A stretch of 64,000 nucleotides of DNA from an uncultured Bacteroidales bacterium (lineage in GTDB: Bacteria > Bacteroidota > Bacteroidia > Bacteroidales > UBA932), in NCBI GenBank assembly GCA_947179325.1, contig CAMXAU010000010.1:1-64000 (forward strand). Reading direction: 5' to 3'. Under the pieces are notes generated by a model. It was not told the DNA's origin and did no database searches. It saw only the letters and a program-made list of their open reading frames with translations. Made by a program: the position numbers and the translations under genes. Positions 1 through 7,503 of this stretch are shown one piece after another (position 1 is the first letter of the stretch; the number at the start of each line of letters is the position of its first letter).

Positions 1-107
1 GTTTTTTCTTTTTTTGATAACTGTTTTTTACTGTAAACAGGAAGGAGAGAGAAACAGCCTCCTTAATCTAAATAATTTCAGGACAAAAGGACACCGCCAG
101 TAACAAA

Positions 108-138
108 CCAGGCGGCAGCACTGATAGCCACCGCCTGG
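108..138 (-). terminator. Hairpin terminator of the EF-G-like gene
   Basis: CCAGGCGG (108-115) and CCGCCTGG (131-138) form a perfect 8-bp stem with a 15-nt loop, 27 nt beyond the stop codon of the leftward EF-G-like gene. On the minus strand it is followed by TTTGTTAC, a weak U-tract, so termination is probable but not textbook. Confidence 0.55.
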
Positions 139-165
139 GAAAATCATTATAACTCAATTTAAAAA

Positions 166-2319
166 CTAATCTTCTGCTTCCTGCTCCATGTATGCCTTGA
201 GCAGTTTGTCCTGGACATCTCCAGGGACTGGCTGATATTCAGCAAACTCCATTGTAAATGTTGCACTTCCGGATGTCAGCGAACTCAAGGTTGTAGAATA
301 CTTGTACAGCTCTGCAAGAGGGACGCGCGCCTTGATGACATCAAATCCCTTGTCTGTACCCATTCCCTCTATGAGTGCCCTGCGGTTCTGCAGGTCAGAC
401 ATACATGAGCCCATATACTCTGACGGGGTCATGACTTCAAGGTTATAGACCGGCTCCATAATCTTCGGACCTGCATTTCGGAATGCCTCCTTGAAAGCAT
501 TTCTTGCAGCAAGCACAAATGATATTTCATTTGAATCAACCGGATGCATCTTTCCGTCATATACATAGACACGGATATCACGTGCAAGGGAACCAGTAAG
601 AGGGCCTTCGCTCATCTTGTCCATTATACCCTTGAGGATTGCAGGCATGAAACGGGCATCAATCGCTCCACCGACAATACAGTTGTAGAATTCAAGCTTT
701 CCGCCCCACTCAAGGTCATACGACTCCTTGCCCTTAACATTGAGCACCATTTCCTTGCCATCAACCTTGAATTTATTGGTTGCCTCAACTCCTTCTACAA
801 TAGGGCAGACAAGCAGATGCACTTCACCGAACTGTCCAGCACCGCCGGACTGCTTCTTGTGCCTGTAGCTTGACGCCGCCACCTTCGTGATTGTCTCGCG
901 ATAGGAAATCTTTGGAGCGAACATCTCTATCTCAATCTTGTTCTCGTTCTTGAGACGCCATTTCACGATATTGATATGGTGCTCTCCCTGTCCTTTCAGT
1001 ATAGTCTGCTTCAGTTCCTTTGAATACTCCACCTTTATTGTAGGGTCCTCAGCCGCCATCTTGTTCAGAGCCTCTCCCATCTTCTCCTCATCTTTCTGCT
1101 CCTTAGCCTTTATGGCAGTACGGAACTTGGATGCAGGGAACTTGATGTCCTCATAGACGATATCCGTCCCCGGCTGTGCCAAGGTGACATTTGTCTTTGC
1201 TGCACGCAGCTTGACTGTACATCCGATATCTCCGGCATACAGGTCCGTAACCCTTTCCTTCTTTTTCCCGGCAACGGCATAGATTGCAGTAATCCTCTCC
1301 TTGTCACCGGTTTCCGGATTCTCAAGATCCTGTCCCTCTGTCAGTTCTCCGGACATCACCTTGAAGTAGGCAACCTCTCCGAGATGCTGTTCGACAGCTG
1401 TCTTATATATAAAGAGTGTTGTCGGCGCGTCCTGACGGCACTCTATTTCTTTTCCATCTTTTGTAAGGGCTTTCCTTTCAGCAGGTGAAGATGCAACCTT
1501 TATGGTAAACTCCATAAGTCTCTTCACTCCGATATCCTTCTTTGCGGAAAGGCAGAACACAGGCAATACATTTCCTGCCTTGCACCCTATTCCTATACCC
1601 TTGCGGATCTCATCCTCCGTCAGTTCACCCGACTCGAAGAATTTCTCCATAAGTGTATCATCATATTCTGCTGCACGCTCTATCAGGGCTGCCCTGAGTT
1701 CCTCAGCCTCAGCCTTGTACTGGTCAGGAATCTCAAGGTCCTCCCTTGTCCCGTTCTCGTCCTTGAAATGATAGTACTTCATCTTGAGGACATCTATAAA
1801 GCCGTCAAATGACGGTCCCGGATTCACCGGATACTGTATTATCACAGGCTTGCCTCCAAAAGCCTCCTTCATGGTATCGACGGTGTTCTCCCATGAAGCC
1901 TTCTCCCCGTCAAGCTGGTTCACAGCTATAATAAGAGGTATGTCATATTGCCCGGCATAGCGCGCAAATATCTCTGTCCCCACTTCAATGCCCTGCTGTG
2001 CATTTATGACAAGGACACCTGTGTCACATACCTTGAATGCAGAAACGGCTCCACCCACGAAATCATCGGCACCAGGAGTATCTATGATGTTGAACTTCGT
2101 ATCCATGAACTCAGCATAGAGAGGAGTTGCATAGATTGACCTCTGGTTAATCTGTTCAATCTCAGAGTTGTCAGATACTGTGTTCTTAGCTTCGACAGAG
2201 CCTCTTCTATCGATGACCTTACCCTCGTAAAGCATCGCTTCAGATAATGTGGTCTTGCCTGACTTTGTGCTGCCGAGGAGTACCACATTGCGGATGTTTT
2301 GAGTTGAATAAGCTTTCAT
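166..2319 (-). CDS. Elongation factor G paralogue (EF-G2-like) without catalytic His
   Basis: A 717-residue translational GTPase of full EF-G length, with domains I to V. It should bind the ribosome and promote translocation in the cytoplasm. The P-loop G-x4-GKT is at 16-23, the G3 motif DTPGADDF at 80-87 and G4 is NQLD at 134-137. In canonical EF-G the G3 motif is DTPGHVDF, whose His activates hydrolytic water; here it is Ala84. G4 has Gln for the usual Lys, and the RGIT switch I motif is absent. These are features of the Bacteroides EF-G2 paralogue, described as working in translocation without GTP hydrolysis during carbon starvation. That this protein does the same is inference. The ATG at 2319 lies about 55 nt below a good TAnnTTTG promoter. 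It is not the housekeeping FusA. Confidence 0.9.
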   Translation of the reverse strand: MKAYSTQNIRNVVLLGSTKSGKTTLSEAMLYEGKVIDRRGSVEAKNTVSDNSEIEQINQRSIYATPLYAEFMDTKFNIIDTPGADDFVGGAVSAFKVCDTGVLVINAQQGIEVGTEIFARYAGQYDIPLIIAVNQLDGEKASWENTVDTMKEAFGGKPVIIQYPVNPGPSFDGFIDVLKMKYYHFKDENGTREDLEIPDQYKAEAEELRAALIERAAEYDDTLMEKFFESGELTEDEIRKGIGIGCKAGNVLPVFCLSAKKDIGVKRLMEFTIKVASSPAERKALTKDGKEIECRQDAPTTLFIYKTAVEQHLGEVAYFKVMSGELTEGQDLENPETGDKERITAIYAVAGKKKERVTDLYAGDIGCTVKLRAAKTNVTLAQPGTDIVYEDIKFPASKFRTAIKAKEQKDEEKMGEALNKMAAEDPTIKVEYSKELKQTILKGQGEHHINIVKWRLKNENKIEIEMFAPKISYRETITKVAASSYRHKKQSGGAGQFGEVHLLVCPIVEGVEATNKFKVDGKEMVLNVKGKESYDLEWGGKLEFYNCIVGGAIDARFMPAILKGIMDKMSEGPLTGSLARDIRVYVYDGKMHPVDSNEISFVLAARNAFKEAFRNAGPKIMEPVYNLEVMTPSEYMGSCMSDLQNRRALIEGMGTDKGFDVIKARVPLAELYKYSTTLSSLTSGSATFTMEFAEYQPVPGDVQDKLLKAYMEQEAED

Positions 2320-2380
2320 TGTGTACTACTTATAATGTTATTAGTGGTGTTCGCGTGCGCCTTGTGGAGACGCATCCTCG

Positions 2381-2411
2381 CAAACTTAATAAAATAATAT
2401 GTAATAAGCAA
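2381..2411 (-). promoter_or_regulatory. Bacteroidota-type promoter of the EF-G-like gene
   Basis: On the minus strand a perfect -7 element TAAGTTTG (2388-2381) follows a TTG -33 element (2411-2409) after a 20-bp spacer. Transcription would start near 2374, giving a leader of about 55 nt. Confidence 0.6.
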
Positions 2412-2426
2412 CAATGGGAGGCGGAT

Positions 2427-2654
2427 TCAGACACGCGAGTCCAGTGATATCATGGAAAGGGGGATGTTTCTCCTGTAGATGCCAAGGATGTCCTCCCCAG
2501 AGAGTCCAAAGTTCTCATCAAGGTAGCCCTCCAGTGTGTCAGGAGCGACTTCAAGACGTCCGCATATGTCACGGAATGACAACGAGCCGTCCATATATAT
2601 CTTGCTATCCTCCATGGCCCTGGCAAATTTCTCAAAGCATTCTTCTTTTGTCAT
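2427..2654 (-). CDS. Small uncharacterised HTH-like protein (75 aa)
   Basis: A 75-residue soluble protein without signal peptide. Residues about 25-60 (SFRDICGRLEVAPDTLEG followed by NFGLSGEDILGIYR) have the spacing of a helix-turn-helix like those in AraC-type or Bacteroidota-specific small regulators. I do not recognise the exact family. It lies upstream of the EF-G-like gene on the same strand (107 nt gap, with the EF-G promoter in between) and is divergent from the XRE gene at 2874. The shared upstream region holds a repeated AATCCGA motif that could be an operator. A regulatory role is inference. Confidence 0.6.
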   Translation of the reverse strand: MTKEECFEKFARAMEDSKIYMDGSLSFRDICGRLEVAPDTLEGYLDENFGLSGEDILGIYRRNIPLSMISLDSRV

Positions 2655-2692
2655 GATGTCTGATTTTTAAGGTCCGTTTTCATTTTTGGCAA

Positions 2693-2710
2693 AATCCGAC
2701 ATTAATCCGA
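2693..2710. repeat. Direct repeat AATCCGA, possible operator
   Basis: AATCCGA occurs at 2693-2699 and 2704-2710, 11 bp apart, which is about one helical turn. It lies in the divergent region between two small regulator genes, 38 nt upstream of the leftward one. Two same-face half sites suggest a binding site, possibly for the XRE protein itself; this is inference. Confidence 0.3.
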
Positions 2711-2845
2711 TATTATCAAGAAAAAGTGGTAAAAACCCGCTTCCCGGATGCAGATTTTTCTCTTTTTTACAACTTTTTCTGTTTTTGATAACTTTTTCTT
2801 TACTTTTTCAACAAATTCTTGTCGTCCGGCTTTTTGTATATGTGA

Positions 2846-2853
2846 TATTTTTG
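2846..2853 (+). promoter_or_regulatory. -7 element of the XRE regulator
   Basis: TATTTTTG matches TAnnTTTG exactly and lies 20 nt before the chosen ATG at 2874. No good -33 element was seen at the normal spacing; the region upstream is a long T-rich stretch. Confidence 0.45.
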
Positions 2854-2873
2854 CCCGTCTCAATCAGACTGCA

Positions 2874-3299
2874 ATGGACAACAATTCTGTCAAGGAGAAC
2901 ATAAAGAAGACTAGACGTGCATCCGGGCTATCACAATCGGATATGGCAGACAGGCTTGGGCTGTCAAGGACAGCGTACAACAACCTGGAACAAGGGGAGA
3001 CAAAGCTCATCAGCAGCAAGGTTGAACAGATTGCAGAGATATTGAACACGACATCAGAAGAACTTGTCCTTGGATATAAGCCGTTCCGGAAAGATTCCGG
3101 GAAACTGAAAGACATACATGCCGAATTCGATGCAGCCAAGGCAGAGATGGTCCGCCGCCACACCGAAGAAATATCAAAGCTGCAGAAGCAGGTGGAGACA
3201 CTTTCTGAATATGTTGAAATCCTGAAAGACTCAAACAGGACGAAAGATGAAATCATATCCATGCTGAAGAAGAAACTTGCAGACGAGAGCCAGAAATAG
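2874..3299 (+). CDS. XRE-family HTH regulator with C-terminal coiled coil
   Basis: A 141-residue protein. Residues about 5-62 form an XRE/Cro-type helix-turn-helix domain (VKENIKKTRRASGLSQSDMA, then LGLSRTAYNNLEQG, then IAEILNTTSEELV). Residues about 75-140 are a charged heptad-rich helix ending in KKKLADESQK, probably a dimerising coiled coil. An in-frame ATG at 2748 would add a Phe-rich, unnatural 42 residues, so the ATG at 2874 was taken; it sits 20 nt below a -7 element. The next gene, rnhB, has its own promoter. Targets are unknown; autoregulation or control of the divergent small gene is possible. Confidence 0.85.
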   Translation: MDNNSVKENIKKTRRASGLSQSDMADRLGLSRTAYNNLEQGETKLISSKVEQIAEILNTTSEELVLGYKPFRKDSGKLKDIHAEFDAAKAEMVRRHTEEISKLQKQVETLSEYVEILKDSNRTKDEIISMLKKKLADESQK

Positions 3300-3331
3300 G
3301 TGATTTTCTTTTTTCTTGTCGCATAAATCGG

Positions 3332-3339
3332 TATCTTTG
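3332..3339 (+). promoter_or_regulatory. -7 element of rnhB, giving a near-leaderless mRNA
   Basis: TATCTTTG matches TAnnTTTG exactly and ends only 6 nt before the rnhB ATG at 3346. With usual Bacteroidota spacing the transcript would start at or within 1-3 nt of the start codon. Confidence 0.55.
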
Positions 3340-3345
3340 CGGGTT

Positions 3346-3999
3346 ATGGAAGTCCATCTGTTAAATTATCTGAATGAAAATATGATAGAGGCAGGCTGCG
3401 ACGAAGCTGGACGCGGTCCGCTTGCCGGGCCTGTATTCGCTGCTGCGGTCATATTGCCGCGGGACTTTCACCATCCGCTGCTCAATGACTCAAAGAAGAT
3501 GACCGAAAAAGCAAGGGATCTGCTCAGGCCGGTAATTGAGTCTGAGGCCATTGCCTGGGCAGTAGCGTCTGTCAGCGCAGAGGACATTGACAGGATAAAC
3601 ATCCTAAACGCCTCGATTGCAGGCATGTGGAGGGCAGTTGACGCCCTGGCGACCCGTCCGGAACATCTTCTCATAGACGGAAACCGCTTCAGGCCATACC
3701 GCACTACCGGAGACAGCCATATCCCTGCGGACAGGATATCGGAATACGACATGATGCCGTTCAGCTGCATAGTGAAGGGAGACGGCAAATTCGCCCCGAT
3801 AGCAGCCGCATCTGTCCTGGCCAAGACCTACAGGGACGAATATATGAGAATGATAGCAAAGGAGTACCCGGAATACGGTTGGGACAGGAACATGGGATAT
3901 CCGACAAAGGAACACATCGATGCCGTGAAGCGTCTGGGCATGACCCCGCATCACAGGAAATCATTCCACGTAAAGGAGCTGGAGGCAACGCTTTTTTGA
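3346..3999 (+). CDS. rnhB: Ribonuclease HII
   Basis: A 217-residue cytoplasmic endonuclease that cuts the RNA strand of RNA-DNA hybrids and starts removal of misincorporated ribonucleotides. The family signature CDEAGRGPLAGPVFAAAV is near the N-terminus, with catalytic Asp19 and Glu20. NDSKKM follows at 47-52, and the later VKGDGKFAPIAAASVLAKTYRD block is typical of type 2 RNase H. The start at 3346 was preferred over one at 3316 because the domain begins directly after it and the upstream bases form the promoter. The S46 peptidase gene follows after 80 nt. Confidence 0.95.
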   Translation: MEVHLLNYLNENMIEAGCDEAGRGPLAGPVFAAAVILPRDFHHPLLNDSKKMTEKARDLLRPVIESEAIAWAVASVSAEDIDRINILNASIAGMWRAVDALATRPEHLLIDGNRFRPYRTTGDSHIPADRISEYDMMPFSCIVKGDGKFAPIAAASVLAKTYRDEYMRMIAKEYPEYGWDRNMGYPTKEHIDAVKRLGMTPHHRKSFHVKELEATLF

Positions 4000-4079
4000 A
4001 TGCAGGACTTCTTGCAGCCAGAGCAACAGGTGAGGTACAAAAGAAAAATTGAAACAATTACATATATAAATATAGAATC

Positions 4080-6230
4080 ATGAAAAAAAGAATTCTTAGT
4101 TTTTTTGCCGCCATGGCCTTGTTTACACCGGGCGCATTGGCAGACGAGGGAATGTGGATGCTCCCGCTTCTGCAGAAGATGAACGGGAAGGCAATCGAGC
4201 AGGCAGGCTGCAGGCTCACACCGGAGCAGATATACAGCATCAACCATTCGTCCCTCAAGGATGCGATTGTGCAGTTCGGAGGAGGATGTACCGGAGAGAT
4301 CATCTCAGGCGAGGGACTTCTTGTGACCAACCACCACTGCGGATACGGCAGCATACAGAAGCTCAGCTCTGTCGAGCATGACTATCTCACAGATGGATAC
4401 TGGGCGATGAACAGGTCTGAAGAGCTTCCTTGTGAAGGACTTACCGTAACTTTCCTTGAATATATGCAGGACGTGACCCCAATCATTGAAAAGGCCCGCA
4501 AAAAGGCATTGAAAGAGTTCAAGGGGAAGGAGAACGAAGAGGCTCTTGTTGCAGAGGCGATGCAGAAGGAATATGACAGGCTCATCGAGGAGGCTGAAAA
4601 GAACAACCCGCACTGCGAGGCAAACATCGTCCCTTACTATGACAATAATGTATATTATCTGATTGTAGACAAGGTTTACAATGATGTCCGTTTCGTAGGC
4701 GCACCGCCTTCATCAATCGGCAAGTTCGGGGCAGACACGGACAACTGGATGTGGCCGCGCCACACAGGAGACTTCTCAATGTTCCGCGTGTATGCAGACA
4801 AGGACAACAACCCTGCGGCATATTCACCTGACAATGTGCCGTATACACCGAAGAGAAGCCTGAAGATCTCCCTGAAGGGCATACAGGAAGGTGACTATAC
4901 CATGATCATGGGATACCCTGGACGCACAACACGTTTCCAGACCTCCCCTGAGCTGAAGTTCCAGATTGAGCAGAATGACATCAGGATAGCTGCCCGCACA
5001 ATCCGCCAGGACCTCATGATGGAGGATATGCTTGCTGACCCTAAGGTAAAGATACAGTACGCCAGCAAATATTCCGGCTCGTCAAACGGCTGGAAGAAGT
5101 GGCAGGGAATGAAGCTGGCCTTTGACAAGCTTGACATAATCGGACGCGCCGAGAACGACGAGGCCAAGTTCACCGAGTGGGTTTCGTCAAGCAAGAAAAG
5201 GACAGAGCAGTACGGTTCTGCAATGGCTGACATCAAGAAGGCTGTCGACAGGCAGAAAGACGCATTCGATGTATATACCAACCTGGTGGAATCCGCTGCA
5301 AGAATAGAGCTTGCAACAGCGACCGGTACTTTCAGCAAGGCACTCAGGAATGTGGACATGACAGACACACTGAAGGCACTGGAAAATGCCGCTGCCGCAC
5401 TCGGGGCTTTCTACAAGGATTATTCTGCAGAGACCGACAGGAAGATTTCCAAGGCCATGCTTAAATTCTACAGGGACCATGTAGCACCTGAATATTATCT
5501 TGACCTCGGTGAGGATTTCAGCACCATGGATATAGATAAATATGTAGACGAACTGTTCGATGCGACTGCATTCACTTCACCGGAAAAACTTTCCGCAGCA
5601 ATATCAGAATACGGGAATGCTGTCATGGATGACCCTGCATTCAAGGTCGGGAAGGCAATCAGCGAGGTAGCGATGAAAGTCTATCCTGTCCTTATGGAGA
5701 GCACAGAAGAACTCTCAGAGGCACGCCAGACATACACAGCAGGCCTTCTTGAGTGGCGCAAAGGCGAGCCTTCATATCCAGATGCAAACTTCACAATGCG
5801 CTTGACCTACGGTTCTGTGAAGCCGTATTCTCCAAAGGACGCAGTCATATACAGATATTACACGACCCTTGACGGCGTAATGGAGAAAGAGGATCCGGAC
5901 AACTGGGAGTTCGTGGTTCCTGCAAAGCTTAAAGAACTGTGGATGGCAAAGGATTTCGGGCAGTACGCTATGGCGGATGGCAAGATGCCTGTGGCATTCC
6001 TGTCCAACAATGATATCACCGGAGGAAATTCTGGTTCACCTGTAATGAATGCAGACGGAGAGCTTATCGGACTTGCATTTGACGGAAACTGGGAGTCAAT
6101 GAGCAGCGACGTCATGTTCGAGCCGGATCTCCAGAGGTGCATCAATGTAGACATCCGCTATGTCCTCTTTATCGTGGACAAATTCGGCGGTGCAGGCTAT
6201 CTGCTTGATGAGATGGAGATTGTAAAATAA
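4080..6230 (+). CDS. dpp7: S46 dipeptidyl-peptidase, DPP7 type
   Basis: A 716-residue periplasmic serine exopeptidase that releases dipeptides from oligopeptide N-termini, part of the amino-acid supply of asaccharolytic and mixed feeders. The signal peptide is about 1-21 (cleavage near GALA-DEG). The chymotrypsin-type triad is visible: His in TNHHCGY (85/86), an Asp near 231 (GDFSMFRVYAD) and Ser651 in GGNSGSPV. Eighteen residues after the Ser lies Gly669 (FDGNWE). In Porphyromonas enzymes Gly here marks DPP7 (hydrophobic P1) and Arg marks DPP11 (Asp/Glu P1), so DPP7 specificity is inferred. Length is normal for the family. The Mrp gene starts 8 nt after its stop, so the two are probably co-transcribed. 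Confidence 0.93.
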   Translation: MKKRILSFFAAMALFTPGALADEGMWMLPLLQKMNGKAIEQAGCRLTPEQIYSINHSSLKDAIVQFGGGCTGEIISGEGLLVTNHHCGYGSIQKLSSVEHDYLTDGYWAMNRSEELPCEGLTVTFLEYMQDVTPIIEKARKKALKEFKGKENEEALVAEAMQKEYDRLIEEAEKNNPHCEANIVPYYDNNVYYLIVDKVYNDVRFVGAPPSSIGKFGADTDNWMWPRHTGDFSMFRVYADKDNNPAAYSPDNVPYTPKRSLKISLKGIQEGDYTMIMGYPGRTTRFQTSPELKFQIEQNDIRIAARTIRQDLMMEDMLADPKVKIQYASKYSGSSNGWKKWQGMKLAFDKLDIIGRAENDEAKFTEWVSSSKKRTEQYGSAMADIKKAVDRQKDAFDVYTNLVESAARIELATATGTFSKALRNVDMTDTLKALENAAAALGAFYKDYSAETDRKISKAMLKFYRDHVAPEYYLDLGEDFSTMDIDKYVDELFDATAFTSPEKLSAAISEYGNAVMDDPAFKVGKAISEVAMKVYPVLMESTEELSEARQTYTAGLLEWRKGEPSYPDANFTMRLTYGSVKPYSPKDAVIYRYYTTLDGVMEKEDPDNWEFVVPAKLKELWMAKDFGQYAMADGKMPVAFLSNNDITGGNSGSPVMNADGELIGLAFDGNWESMSSDVMFEPDLQRCINVDIRYVLFIVDKFGGAGYLLDEMEIVK

Positions 6231-6238
6231 TTCTATTG

Positions 6239-7306
6239 ATGGAAGTAAACGATATAAACAAGGCTCTGCTTGAAGTGCAGCATCCGGCCAAGGGCGACCG
6301 CAGCATCGTGGAGCTGGGGATGGTAGATAATGTCACCGTTGATCAGAACAAGGTAACAGTGACACTTGCATTCCCCAAGCATCGCGACCCGCTTGCGGAA
6401 TACCTGGCCGGGAGCACAAAGGCGGCCATAATCAGGAATTTCCCTGGTTCAGAGGTCGAGGTGAAGACTGTAGTGAAAGAGGAAAGCGCACCGAAGAAAA
6501 AGCATGGGCTGGACCTTGGACTTGAGGAACTGGCAGGAGTCAGGCATATTATAGGCGTCGCTTCCGGGAAAGGCGGTGTCGGAAAATCAACCGTAGCCGT
6601 CAACCTGGCTGTTGCACTGGCGAGGCTCGGATACAAGGTCGGGCTTGCAGATGCAGATGTCTATGGCCCGTCTGTACCGAAAATGACAGGTACGGAAAAC
6701 GAGATGCCTGATGCATTCAAGGAGGAAGACACAGACAAGGAGATAATACTCCCGATTGAGAAATACGGTGTCAAATGGATGTCAATAGGCTATTTCGCAA
6801 AGCCGGAGCAGGCCCTGATATGGAGAGGTCCGATGGCCTGCAACGCCCTGAAGCAGATGATTCTGCAGGTTCGCTGGGGAGAGCTGGACTTTCTGCTGAT
6901 AGACATGCCTCCGGGAACGGGGGACATACACATAAGCCTCGTGCATGACATTCCTCTTGAAGGGGCGGTAATTGTCAGCACACCTCAGGATGTTGCCCTG
7001 GCGGACGTTGAGAAAGGTGTTAACATGTTCCGGAACGAAAGTGTGGCCAAGCCGATATTCGGCCTTGTGGAGAATATGGCATGGTTCACACCGGAGGAAC
7101 TTCCGGAGAACAGATATTACATTTTCGGAAAGGACGGTGGAGCAAAGATGGCGGAGAAATATGGAATCCCGCTTCTTGGGCAGATCCCTATCGTGCAAAG
7201 TATCCGCGAGGGTGGAGACAGCGGTGCACCTGCCGCACTCTCATCACGCCCGGACGGAGTTGCTTTCTGCGAGCTGGCGGGAAGACTGGCTGAAAATTTC
7301 ATCTGA
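6239..7306 (+). CDS. Mrp/NBP35-type P-loop ATPase (Fe-S carrier family)
   Basis: A 355-residue cytoplasmic protein. Residues about 5-80 are a MIP18/DUF59 domain; about 100-350 are the ParA-like ATPase, with deviant Walker A GKGGVGKST (110-118) and the family block IDMPPGTGDIH. Family members carry and transfer Fe-S clusters. The usual CxxC after VENM is missing: the sequence there is VENMAWFTPEELPENRYYIF, which I recall as common in Bacteroidota homologues. The ATG at 6239 was chosen; a TTG three bases upstream is in frame but unnecessary. It is followed by a strong terminator. Confidence 0.9.
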   Translation: MEVNDINKALLEVQHPAKGDRSIVELGMVDNVTVDQNKVTVTLAFPKHRDPLAEYLAGSTKAAIIRNFPGSEVEVKTVVKEESAPKKKHGLDLGLEELAGVRHIIGVASGKGGVGKSTVAVNLAVALARLGYKVGLADADVYGPSVPKMTGTENEMPDAFKEEDTDKEIILPIEKYGVKWMSIGYFAKPEQALIWRGPMACNALKQMILQVRWGELDFLLIDMPPGTGDIHISLVHDIPLEGAVIVSTPQDVALADVEKGVNMFRNESVAKPIFGLVENMAWFTPEELPENRYYIFGKDGGAKMAEKYGIPLLGQIPIVQSIREGGDSGAPAALSSRPDGVAFCELAGRLAENFI

Positions 7307-7341
7307 CAGCAACAACCGGTTTGCGGTATTTGCTGAGACAT

Positions 7342-7385
7342 AATGTTCCCGACGGTACAGAAAAATTCCGTCGGGAACATTTTTA
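7342..7385 (+). terminator. Intrinsic terminator after the Mrp-type gene
   Basis: A perfect 14-bp stem, AATGTTCCCGACGG (7342-7355) with CCGTCGGGAACATT (7368-7381), a 12-nt loop and a TTTTATT tail. It ends the rnhB-dpp7-mrp transcription unit. Confidence 0.85.
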
Positions 7386-7503
7386 TTGAAACATTTACAA
7401 TCGAATATGCATCTATATGGCTGTCAATTCTGCAGGAATCCCTCACTATGGCGGCAGGCGTGACAAGGGAACAGACTCACTGATAACATAAAAAGTAATA
7501 TAG

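Noticed and set aside
2748..2873. N-terminal extension of the XRE regulator from ATG 2748
   Set aside because: Would encode a Phe-rich run translated from the T-rich promoter stretch and would place the -7 element inside the gene.
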